Assembly (NCBI GenBank): GCA_034437795.1
Contig: DAOTTI010000174.1
Location: 1 to 11,576 of the forward strand
Source of the DNA: DAOTTI01 sp034437795
GTDB lineage: Bacteria > Chloroflexota > UBA11872 > UBA12225
Direction of reading: 5' to 3'
DNA length: 11,576 nt
Made by a program: the position numbers and the translations under genes. The notes under the pieces are model-generated. The model was given only the letters and a program-made list of their open reading frames with translations, made no database searches and was not told where the DNA came from. Below are positions 1 through 6,463 of the stretch, piece by piece; the stretch's first letter is position 1; every line of letters begins with the position of its first letter.

Positions 1-238
1 CCGCCGGCGAGGGGTGCCACCAGGGGCGCCGCGAGGCGACGGCGACCAGGATCAGAGCCAGGCCGGCCACCACGACCAGCGCCTCCAGACGCCGGCTCCG
101 GCGCCGGCGTCGCCCCGGGGCGAGGCGCAGGGGGCGCGCCTCCGGCGGCAGGGGGACCAGCGGTGGCAGCCGGCTCCGCGCCGTGCGGGTCGGGCGCGAT
201 GCCGTGGAGGCGGGCCGCGCGCTACGGGTGCGCTCCAT
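1..238 (-). CDS. Unknown single-pass membrane protein, N-terminal part only
   Basis: A frame opens at the ATG at 238 and stays open to the window edge (79 codons seen). It overlaps the last 17 bases of the upstream hydrolase gene, so the two are probably co-transcribed and translationally coupled. Residues 1-42 are polar and rich in Pro and Arg; residues 43-50 form a basic cluster (RRRRRSRR); residues 53-68 (ALVVVAGLALILVAVA) form one membrane helix, followed by SRRPWW. By the positive-inside rule the N-terminus is cytoplasmic and the missing C-terminal part would be outside. An AGAAGGG tract lies only one base before the ATG, too close for an ideal ribosome-binding site, so the exact start is uncertain. 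The family cannot be named. A sugar ABC permease was considered because of the adjacent hydrolase, but the residues after the helix do not look like one. Confidence 0.5.
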   Translation of the reverse strand, partial: MERTRSARPASTASRPTRTARSRLPPLVPLPPEARPLRLAPGRRRRRSRRLEALVVVAGLALILVAVASRRPWWHPSPA

Positions 239-3200
239 ACCCTTCTGCCCGCTCCACGATGGGCACCGCCTGGCGCTGCTGCGGGTCGTAGCGCCGCCCT
301 TCCAGCAGGCCGATCAGGGTGTTGGCGACCGTCAGCGTCACCTCGTTGGCGCCGGGGGCCAGCACGCCGGCGGGAACCGCCCAGGCGTAGGGCGCCCAGG
401 CCCTGGCTCCCAGGGAACGCCCATTGATCGCCAGCTCCACGACCCCGGCAAACATGAGCGCCTCGTCCGGCAGACGTACCAGGACGTCGCCTGCGGGTGG
501 GGGCGCGGAGGGCGCGAGATCCACCGTCGGCGCGAGATCAGGGCCAGGCTGCCTGGCCTCCGGCTCGCTCGTGGCCGCCACGGAGGGCGCAAGGTCGACC
601 GTCCGCGCAAGGTGGAGCGTTCCCGCATAGTAGGGATAGCCGCCACGGCTGCTGCCGGCGCCGAAGACGTCGTCCCAGCGCACGTGCCCCGGCCGCTCCG
701 CCAGGATGGGCGTGCCGGCGGCGTCGTGCGTCACGCCGAAGTCGCCGAGCAGGTACAGGGCGTCCACCAGCCCGTGCCAGGGCTCGGCCGCCCGCACGCA
801 CACCAGCACCTCGTTCCGCCCCGGGCGCAGCAGCGGGGCTATCTCCGCCTCGCGGGTGCCGGCGTCCCACCGCCGCCGCGGGACGAACGCCTCCGGCGCC
901 ACCTGCTGTCCGTTCACCCACAGCGCCCAGTCGCCCAGCAGCGCGCCGTCTTCCAGGCAGAGCATGGCCCTCGGCGGGACATACTGGGCCACGAAGGTAG
1001 CGCTGTACCAGATGGTGGTGGGCAGCCGGAGGCGCAGAATGGGGGGCGCGCCGAAGACGGGAGCCACCTCGACGGCCACAGGCCACGGGCGGCCGGCGCG
1101 CGCCAGGTCCTGCAGCACGTTCACCAGCGGCTTGGGCTCCACGACGGGGATGTCCGGCGCAGCCAGGGCCTGCAGGGCCGCCTCAAGCTCGCTGTGGCCG
1201 TCCTCCAGCGCTTGCGCCTCGCCCGGACCGGTACTGGCCTCCGCCACACGGCCGTCGGCGCGCGCCACCCCGCCATCGAGCGCTCGCGGCTGGCCGGAGC
1301 CGGCCGCGGGCTCGGTCACGGCGAAGCGGAAGCGATCCAGGCGCAGGGCGTTGGCGCCGGCCGGGACGCACCACCACTCCCCGTCAAGCGAGAGCTCAAC
1401 GACGTTCCGTGCACCTGGCTGCCCACCAGTTCCGAACGGCGCCGCTGTGCCCACGGCGCCCACCGCGCCTGACGAAGGACGGATGCCGCCGGTCGGTTCG
1501 TCCTTCGTCTCTGGTCCTTCGTCCTCCGTTGGTCGTGCTCCGTCCCCGCTCGTCACCAGGAGCAGGTGGGCGCCGTGACGCGGGAAGCGCAGGCGGACGC
1601 GTAGCTCGCCGGCCGCGCGATCCAGTGTGGCCGGGAGCGGTTCGGCGTCGCCGGTCTCCAGGTCCAGGCGGACCACGGCGGCGGAGCGCCCGTCCGCCAC
1701 GCGCAGCGCCACCTCGCAGTCATGCTCCTCCATGCTGCAGTTGGCCACAAAGTACAGGTCGTCTCCCCAGCCCCCTTCCCCCGCTTCCCCGGCCCTCCCC
1801 CGACGCGGGGACGCGGCGACGCGGGGATAGGGAGAGCCCGGCACCGCGTCCCAGTGTCCCCGCGTCCCCGCGTCGGCCTGGGGTTGGGGGGCAGGGCTCG
1901 CCGTGTCCTCGTGTCCCTGCGTCTCCGCGTCGGGGTGGGACTGGGGGAGGCGCGGGGCCTCGCGCCGCTGGGCCAGCAGGAAGTGGCGGCGCACGGCGGC
2001 GCCGGCCGCGGGAACGAGGCGCAGGTCCGGCGGGACCAGGTCATCCAGCAGGTCCAGCAGCGGGCCGGCCGCGCCGGTGTGGACGAGCGTGCCGGCGGTG
2101 CGCAGCAGCACGAAGCCGCCGGAGCGGGTCATCTCCACCTGCCGGCCATCCGCCCGGCCGCCCGATGCCTCGCTGTCTTCCTGCTCGTAGGCCCGGCGCA
2201 GGCGGTGCGGGTCGGCGCCGAAGGCGGCGGCGCAGCGCGCCACCACGTCGCTCTCCGGCTCAATCGGCTCGCACGGCAGCAGCCCGCAGGCGATCACCGT
2301 CCCGCCGGCCTGGGCGAACGCTTCCAGCTTGTACCAGGCCGCGCGCTCGAAGGTAGTCACCGGCGGGAGGATCGCCACGCGGTACTCCGCTTCACCGACG
2401 CGTAACGCGCCGCGTTCGACCGTGGCTTCGGCCAGCAGCAGTGGGTCGAGATTGTCGTGGGGGCGCTGCGCGGCGATAAGCTCGCGCATCAGGTAGGTCC
2501 AGTCGGCAGTGATGCGCCGCGCCGTCTCGTCGCCCCCGGCGCCGGTCCCTTCCCCGTGCGCCCAGAGCGAGGTGATGGGGTCGATGAGCGCGACGGGCGC
2601 CACGCGCCGGCCGCGGGAGAGGGCGTAGGCCAGCCGGCCGGCGTAGGCCGCCAGGAGCGGGAAGTAAGGCCAGTAGGGGTTCTGGTCGAACTCAGACGGC
2701 GGGGCGTCCCACTTCCGCAGACCGCCGGTGGTGTAGCAGAAGGCGTGGAAGGCGAAGAGGTTGGCCCCCCGCGCGGCGGCACGGTCGAGCATGGCCTTCA
2801 TGTCCTGCAGCGTCAGCGACCAGCCGACGCTGTGGAAGCACTCGTCGAGCACGCGGCGCTTGCCGGTCTGGGCGGCCAGCGAGGCGGGGAAGCTGAGGTT
2901 GGCGCGGAAGCGGGGTAGCTCGCGGGCCAGGATCTCGTCAAGAGGGGTGCCGGCCTTCTCGTGTCCCGGGTCGATGCCCGGCACGTCGGCGTGGCGCTGC
3001 ACCAGGTTGCGGGTGGAGCCGACCTCCAGGCTGAGGCGCACCCCATGCTGCCGGCACCACTCGGCCAGCGGGCGGTGGAAGCTCTCCACGAACAGCTCGG
3101 TCAGCGACTGGAGGTAGTCGTAGCGCACCTGGGCCGTCCGCTCCCCCACGTCGGTCCACAGCGCCGGCAGCACATCGTAGAGGTCGTAGCCGCAGCGTCG

Positions 3201-4058
3201 GCGAAAGTAGTCGGGCAGGCGCCAGGACCAGTTCTGGGGGTGGGCCTCGTCGACGAAGAACCCCGCCAGGTGGGCGAAGCGCTCGGGGCCGATGCGCTCA
3301 AGCGAGCGCCGGTAGGTCGTCTCCAGGAAATACCGGACGGCGTCGGGGTGGCACAGGTCAACGTAGGCGCCGAAGAACTTGTAGCGCTCGATCTCGGCGG
3401 CGGCGATCAGCCACACCTCCCACCGCTCGGGGCCGCCTGGGCCGGAGTCGGGGGCGCGCCACTGCAGGGTAGGACGCGGGCCGCTGGTCATGTAGCGCCG
3501 CGTGGTGAGATAGACGCTCGTGGGCTGGAACAGGACCTGCTGGTGCTGGACCAGGCCAACGTGCGCGTCGAGCGAGATCGCCGCCTCCCAGCGGGCCGCG
3601 CTGCCGGATACCGGCACGGCGCAGGCGCGCAGCAGGACCGTCCCCGGCGCCACGGCGCGCACCTCCTGGCCGGGCAGCGCCGAGAGGCGGGTGGCGCGCA
3701 TGTGCCAGGCGCGGTACTCGGGGTGGCGCAGCACGACCTCGCCCCCGGCGGCGCCGCTGGGGTAGGGGTACTCGTCGGCAAGCCAGACGTCCATGCCGTG
3801 GCGGCGGGCCTCGTCGATGATCAGGCGCACCAGCTCGAACCAGCGCTCAGAGAGGTACGGGATGGCCAGCCCCGTGCGCGCCGCAATCTGGACGCCCCCA
3901 ACGCCGCCCGCCGCCATGGCGCGGACCTGGCGCCGCACCTCGTCCACGGCCAGGTCGCCGTTCAGGAACCACATCGCCACCGGCCGGTACTCGGCCGGCG
4001 GCTGCCGGAAGCAGGCGTCGTCCAGCATCGACATGCCGATTATGATAGCCCGGATCAT
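222..4058 (-). CDS. GH106-like glycoside hydrolase (alpha-L-rhamnosidase-like), large multidomain
   Basis: Predicted glycoside hydrolase acting on a plant or microbial glycan; residues are counted from the ATG at 4058. Residues 20-60 (EYRPVAMWFLNGDL, then GGVGGVQI) and 90-106 (DVWLADEYPYPSGAAGG) match the start of the TIM barrel of GH106-like enzymes. FFVDEAHP (268-274), LSLEVGS (342-348) and LDECFHSVGWSLTLQDMK (404-421) supply the conserved acids; E271, E346 and E407 are candidate catalytic or metal residues. AFHAF (436-440) ends the barrel core. Residues 486-595 resemble an amidotransferase-like domain. Residues 1015-1110 and about 1190-1250 look like galactose-binding beta-sandwiches, with WALWVNGQQV as a typical strand. 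No signal peptide is seen, so it probably acts in the cytoplasm. Residues 698-766 and 836-884 are low-complexity segments encoded by repeat-like DNA. The start is uncertain: a promoter-like site (4039-4068) would put the real start at 4034 or 4028. The fold is fairly sure; rhamnose specificity is not. Confidence 0.85.
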   Translation of the reverse strand: MIRAIIIGMSMLDDACFRQPPAEYRPVAMWFLNGDLAVDEVRRQVRAMAAGGVGGVQIAARTGLAIPYLSERWFELVRLIIDEARRHGMDVWLADEYPYPSGAAGGEVVLRHPEYRAWHMRATRLSALPGQEVRAVAPGTVLLRACAVPVSGSAARWEAAISLDAHVGLVQHQQVLFQPTSVYLTTRRYMTSGPRPTLQWRAPDSGPGGPERWEVWLIAAAEIERYKFFGAYVDLCHPDAVRYFLETTYRRSLERIGPERFAHLAGFFVDEAHPQNWSWRLPDYFRRRCGYDLYDVLPALWTDVGERTAQVRYDYLQSLTELFVESFHRPLAEWCRQHGVRLSLEVGSTRNLVQRHADVPGIDPGHEKAGTPLDEILARELPRFRANLSFPASLAAQTGKRRVLDECFHSVGWSLTLQDMKAMLDRAAARGANLFAFHAFCYTTGGLRKWDAPPSEFDQNPYWPYFPLLAAYAGRLAYALSRGRRVAPVALIDPITSLWAHGEGTGAGGDETARRITADWTYLMRELIAAQRPHDNLDPLLLAEATVERGALRVGEAEYRVAILPPVTTFERAAWYKLEAFAQAGGTVIACGLLPCEPIEPESDVVARCAAAFGADPHRLRRAYEQEDSEASGGRADGRQVEMTRSGGFVLLRTAGTLVHTGAAGPLLDLLDDLVPPDLRLVPAAGAAVRRHFLLAQRREAPRLPQSHPDAETQGHEDTASPAPQPQADAGTRGHWDAVPGSPYPRVAASPRRGRAGEAGEGGWGDDLYFVANCSMEEHDCEVALRVADGRSAAVVRLDLETGDAEPLPATLDRAAGELRVRLRFPRHGAHLLLVTSGDGARPTEDEGPETKDEPTGGIRPSSGAVGAVGTAAPFGTGGQPGARNVVELSLDGEWWCVPAGANALRLDRFRFAVTEPAAGSGQPRALDGGVARADGRVAEASTGPGEAQALEDGHSELEAALQALAAPDIPVVEPKPLVNVLQDLARAGRPWPVAVEVAPVFGAPPILRLRLPTTIWYSATFVAQYVPPRAMLCLEDGALLGDWALWVNGQQVAPEAFVPRRRWDAGTREAEIAPLLRPGRNEVLVCVRAAEPWHGLVDALYLLGDFGVTHDAAGTPILAERPGHVRWDDVFGAGSSRGGYPYYAGTLHLARTVDLAPSVAATSEPEARQPGPDLAPTVDLAPSAPPPAGDVLVRLPDEALMFAGVVELAINGRSLGARAWAPYAWAVPAGVLAPGANEVTLTVANTLIGLLEGRRYDPQQRQAVPIVERAEGYGAHP
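508..617 (-). repeat. Internal direct repeat in the hydrolase C-terminal linker
   Basis: Two segments of about 34 bases, 508-541 and 584-617, are close copies in the same orientation. They encode the twice-occurring peptide TVDLAPS (residues 1153-1159 and 1178-1184) on either side of a Pro/Glu-rich stretch. The repeat sits between two predicted beta-sandwich domains and looks like a duplicated linker. Confidence 0.6.
1471..1523. repeat. Inverted GACGAAGGACG repeat inside the hydrolase frame
   Basis: GACGAAGGACG (1471-1481) is matched perfectly by its reverse complement at 1499-1509 across a 17-base loop. A third copy of GTCCTTCGTC follows at 1514-1523. The block is read in frame as the charged, Gly/Pro/Thr-rich segment around residues 840-870 of the hydrolase, which resembles no enzyme domain. 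It looks like an intergenic-type repeat tolerated in a linker. Confidence 0.6.
1791..1945. repeat. GC-rich microrepeat cluster with 17-bp perfect inverted arms, inside the hydrolase frame
   Basis: CCGACGCGGGGACGCGG (1800-1816) is followed by its exact reverse complement at 1860-1876, a 17-bp perfect stem around a 43-base loop. A third, diverged copy in the second orientation lies at 1901-1935 (GTGTCC, TGCGTC and CCGCGTC units). The identical 17-mer recurs outside any gene at 11279-11295. In the hydrolase this DNA is read as a His/Asp/Ala/Pro/Gly-rich segment (about residues 705-765) with the echo TQGHEDTA and TRGHWDAV. It is a dispersed repeat that interrupts a coding region without breaking the frame. 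Confidence 0.75.
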
Positions 4059-4068
4059 CCACGACCAA
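4039..4068 (-). promoter_or_regulatory. Possible promoter of the hydrolase gene, implying a leaderless transcript
   Basis: On the minus strand TTGGTC (4068-4063) and CATAAT (4044-4039) are separated by 18 bases, a sigma70-like pair with a good -10 (five of six) and a weak -35 (three of six). Transcription would begin near 4032-4034, exactly at the ATG at 4034, with a further in-frame ATG at 4028. The ATG at 4058 would then lie between the two boxes and could not be used. No Shine-Dalgarno sequence precedes any of these starts, which agrees with a leaderless message. Confidence 0.35.
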
Positions 4069-4493
4069 TGATGAGCCCCCTCTCCCTTTCTCTTCGTTGG
4101 TCGTCCCGCCCGAGGCGGCGCCGCTCTCTCCCAAGGCAGTTCCCGAGCGCATCCTGGCCGCGGGCGATGGCCGGGACCTGGCTGAGGCCCGCGAGTTCGT
4201 CCTGCCCCTCGCCAGCCCGTCGCCCGAATCCGCGCCGTCCGGCGCGCCCTGCCGGCAGCGGCGGTCCCAGCGCCGGACGGCGCGGCCGCATCGGATAGCC
4301 TTTAATTGCCGGGCACGGCGGACGGACCCAGCCGGCCAGATGCCACGGACGGAGCGGCGAATGGAGGGATGGAGCGCCGGCGACGTCCCTTGCGCTCCAG
4401 GCGCCGGCAAGCCAGCGCGGCTGGCCCCGAGCGCCCTCCAGAGCCGCCTGTACGGCCCCGTGCCTTGTGCCCCAGATGAGACCAGTGGAAGCG
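4059..4493. other. Divergent intergenic region between hydrolase and sulfatase-like genes
   Basis: About 435 bases lie between the two divergent starts. The frames across it carry no recognisable protein motif. At 4073-4086 a CCCTCTCC-type tract resembles half of the repeat seen at 6260-6292. The only AT-rich patch, around 4293-4308 (TTTAATTG), could be part of a promoter for the plus-strand gene, but no convincing -35 accompanies it. No riboswitch or operator was recognised. Confidence 0.4.
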
Positions 4494-4581
4494 GATGATG
4501 GGAGAGCGATGACCGCGGGCGGGCGCCATTCGCCCAGGTGAGGGGAGACTGATGACCGCAGGCAGGCGGCATTCGCGCCGG
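4494..4581 (+). repeat. 43-bp-period tandem duplication of ribosome-binding site and start codon
   Basis: Segments 4494-4538 and 4537-4581 are tandem copies, about 36 of 45 positions identical. Each contains a purine-rich ribosome-binding site and an ATG followed by ACCGC, GGC and CATTCGC. The second copy starts the sulfatase-like gene; the first starts a 10-codon mini-ORF. Differences are single-base substitutions, so the duplication is not recent. Confidence 0.75.
4509..4541 (+). CDS. Possible 10-residue leader peptide upstream of the sulfatase-like gene
   Basis: The upstream copy of the duplicated start gives the mini-ORF MTAGGRHSPR followed by TGA, nearly the same as the first ten residues of the exported hydrolase (MTAGRRHSRR). 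It has a GGGAGAG tract a few bases upstream. Its stop is 10 bases before the real ATG at 4552, so terminating ribosomes would overlap the downstream ribosome-binding site. It may be a translated leader that couples or dampens translation of the main gene, or simply a dead duplicate start. Translation is not shown by the sequence. Confidence 0.3.
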   Translation: MTAGGRHSPR

Positions 4582-6066
4582 ACTTTCGCCCTTCGGCTGG
4601 GGGCTACGCTGGGGGCCCTGGCGGTGGGCCCGGCCGCGCTGCCGGCGGCCGCCTTCGCGCAGGCTGGCGTGCAGCCCGTAGGGCCGCAACGTACCCCGCT
4701 CGGGCTCCCCCTGGTGACGGCGACGCCGCGCCGGCAGCCAAACGTCTTGCTGGTCACGATCGACACGCTGCGCTACGACCACGTCGGCCCGGGCGGGGCG
4801 CTCCACGTCCCGACGCCGGTGCTGGACCGGCTGGCGGCGCAGGGGGCCTGCGGCGCCGCCTACGTGCAGCTGCCCCAGACCCTGCCCAACCACGCCACCA
4901 TCCTGACCGGCACCTACGTGCAGACCCACGGCCTGCGCACCACCCTGCTGGACAACGCCCGGCCGGAGGTGCCTACCCTGGACCAGCTCTTCCGCGCCGC
5001 CGGCTATCGCACGGGAGCGATCGTGAGCTGGTACAGCTTCGACCAGGAGTTCACCAACCTGGTCCGCGCCTGGGACACCTTCGAGCAGGTGGTCGTGCGC
5101 TTCGGCACGTCGGAGCGCGTCTCACCCGAGCAAGCGCGCGAGCTGTACCGGTCCGGCGCGGAGATGGGCCATGCCCTGGACGGTGATGCGCGGGTGACCA
5201 CCGACGCCGCCCTGCGCTGGCTGGACAGCTATGCCCGCGAGACGGACCGGCCATGGTTCTTCTGGCTCCACTACCGCGACCCCCATTACCCCTACACGCC
5301 CCCTCCGCCCTACAGGGCGCTCCCGCCGGTAGCCGCCGGCAGTGAGGATGGCGCCGGCGCGGTCTTTGACGGGAGCCACGAGAGCCTGGGCAAGATCACC
5401 GCCGGCTACCGGCCGACGCCTGCGGAGCTGGCCCGCGTGGTGGCCGCCTACGACGGTGAGATCGCGTACACCGATGCCCAGCTAGGGCGCGTCGTGCAGC
5501 GCCTGGACGACCTGGGCCTGGCCCGAGACACGATCCTCGTCGTCACCGGAGATCACGGCGAGAGCTTCCTGGAGCATGGCCCGTGGGACTGGCTCCACGG
5601 CCACTCGGTCTACGAGGCGGCGGTGCGGGTCCCGCTGATCATCCGCTATCCAGCCGCCCCCGAGCTGGTCGTGCCCGGCACGCGCTTCCGCGGGCCGGTC
5701 CAGAGCGCCGACATCGCCCCTACCCTCCTGGCGTGGTGTGGCCTGCCGACCGGCGCCATGATGGAAGGGCGGAGCATGGCCGCGCTCCTGGCCGGCCAGG
5801 AAGAGCCTCCGCCGCCTCGCGCCGCCTGGGGAACCCTCTTCGACGACTCCCAGAGCTACGTGGTGGCGGGCGACTGGAAGCTGGTGCGCTGGAACGATCC
5901 CGGCCGGCGCGTCGCCGACGAGCTCTACCATCTAGCCTCGGACCCGCGCGAGACCTATGATTACCGCGCTGAGCAGCCGGATGTCGCCGGCCGGCTGCAG
6001 GCGGCGCTCGACGGCTGGCTGGCCGCCAAGGCGGCGGGGCTCCTGTGGCGCCCCTGGGAGACCTAA
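4552..6066 (+). CDS. Tat-exported sulfatase-superfamily hydrolase with Thr at the catalytic position
   Basis: Member of the alkaline phosphatase/sulfatase superfamily (Sulfatase, PF00884), 504 residues. SRRTFAL (8-14) and a hydrophobic stretch ending near AFAQA (34-38) form a Tat signal peptide, so it folds inside and acts outside the membrane. Visible motifs are NVLLVTIDTLRYDHVG (64-79, metal ligand D71), PQTLPNHATILTG (108-120), WLHYRDPHYPY (238-248), AYTDAQLGR (305-313) and VTGDHGESFLEHG (331-343, ligands D334 and H335). The nucleophile position is T110 in TLPNH instead of Cys/Ser in CxPxR, so formylglycine cannot form there. This arrangement also occurs in phosphodiesterase-like members (NPP type). 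The substrate may be a sulfate or phosphate ester or diester. The start at 4552 is preceded by AGGGG six bases upstream and by a duplicated start region. It is divergent from the hydrolase gene, which suggests a shared glycan substrate. Confidence 0.88.
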   Translation: MTAGRRHSRRTFALRLGATLGALAVGPAALPAAAFAQAGVQPVGPQRTPLGLPLVTATPRRQPNVLLVTIDTLRYDHVGPGGALHVPTPVLDRLAAQGACGAAYVQLPQTLPNHATILTGTYVQTHGLRTTLLDNARPEVPTLDQLFRAAGYRTGAIVSWYSFDQEFTNLVRAWDTFEQVVVRFGTSERVSPEQARELYRSGAEMGHALDGDARVTTDAALRWLDSYARETDRPWFFWLHYRDPHYPYTPPPPYRALPPVAAGSEDGAGAVFDGSHESLGKITAGYRPTPAELARVVAAYDGEIAYTDAQLGRVVQRLDDLGLARDTILVVTGDHGESFLEHGPWDWLHGHSVYEAAVRVPLIIRYPAAPELVVPGTRFRGPVQSADIAPTLLAWCGLPTGAMMEGRSMAALLAGQEEPPPPRAAWGTLFDDSQSYVVAGDWKLVRWNDPGRRVADELYHLASDPRETYDYRAEQPDVAGRLQAALDGWLAAKAAGLLWRPWET

Positions 6067-6146
6067 TGCTGTTTCAGACGACCTCTTTGGGAATGCAAGC
6101 CCGCGCACCAGGGCAGGCAATGCCAAATCGCTGGCTTGATGGTGCA

Positions 6147-6232
6147 CTAAGTAGCCGCTGGTATGTTCGCGCCGCCCTGTCCATCGATGCCCGGCCGTCC
6201 TGTCCCGCACGAACATACCAGCGCTGACTTAG
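6147..6232. repeat. Large inverted repeat with 23-base arms after the sulfatase-like gene
   Basis: The left arm 6147-6169 and right arm 6210-6232 are inverted copies matching at 20 of 23 positions. The inner 14 bp are perfect (CGCTGGTATGTTCG at 6156-6169 with its complement at 6210-6223), and the loop is 40 bases. A third copy of the arm lies at 11467-11492. There is no U-run, so it does not look like a simple terminator. It may be a pair of REP/MITE-type ends. It sits about 80 bases after the sulfatase stop codon. Confidence 0.7.
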
Positions 6233-6259
6233 CCTCGATTATTCACGGCCAGCGCTGAC

Positions 6260-6292
6260 GAGCCCCGTCTCCTAATGGGAGAGGGTGAGGGC
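6260..6292 (-). repeat. CCCTCTCCC-type dispersed repeat, copy 1
   Basis: Read on the minus strand this is GCCCTCACC, CTCTCCC, ATTA, GGAGA, GGGGC. A small stem TCTCC/GGAGA lies at 6268-6282. It matches the outline of the plus-strand copy at 6398-6445, so the two copies face each other about 105 bases apart. Related tracts occur at 4073-4086 and 11371-11401. Confidence 0.5.
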
Positions 6293-6362
6293 TCCTCCTG
6301 GCGAATGATCGGGCATGCCCCTGGAGAGCACCAGCGCGGCATGGAAAGGCCAGCCAGTTCCG

Positions 6363-6393
6363 CAGGAATCCAGGCGAGCCTGGCCTATTCCTG
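6363..6393. terminator. Hairpin between convergent genes, possible bidirectional terminator
   Basis: CAGGAAT (6363-6369) pairs with ATTCCTG (6387-6393), and CCAGGC (6370-6375) pairs with GCCTGG (6378-6383), giving a two-part stem with a CCT bulge and a minimal loop. It lies between the sulfatase-like gene and the convergent YbhN-type gene. There is no strong T-run, so termination would not be classical; it may instead be part of the flanking repeat pair. Confidence 0.4.
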
Positions 6394-6397
6394 AGCG

Positions 6398-6445
6398 GCG
6401 CCCTCACCGCCGCCCGCCGCTCCCCCACAGGGAGAGGGGACCCCT
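6398..6445 (+). repeat. CCCTCTCCC-type dispersed repeat, copy 2
   Basis: Begins GCGCCCTCACC and continues to GCTCCCCCACAGGGAGAGGGG, with an inner stem CTCCC/GGGAG. It ends about 20 bases from the stop codon of the YbhN-type gene and could form a hairpin at the 3' end of that transcript. A shorter, diverged copy is at 11371-11401. Confidence 0.5.
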
Positions 6446-6463
6446 CGCCGGGGCTGGCAATGT

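Noticed and set aside
183..1472. Long plus-strand open frame opposite the hydrolase gene
   Set aside because: Arg/Gly/His-rich product without any motif; it is the antisense shadow of a gene with clear GH106-like motifs.
4059..4180. Possible T-box or other riboswitch on the minus strand before the hydrolase gene
   Set aside because: No T-box consensus (TGGNACC) or other known aptamer core could be found.
2961..4298. 445-codon plus-strand open frame
   Set aside because: Antisense shadow of the hydrolase N-terminal half, extended by GC-rich openness; no recognisable domain.
3847..4929. Minus-strand open frame spanning the divergent region
   Set aside because: It overlaps conserved parts of both the hydrolase and the sulfatase-like genes and has no motif of its own.
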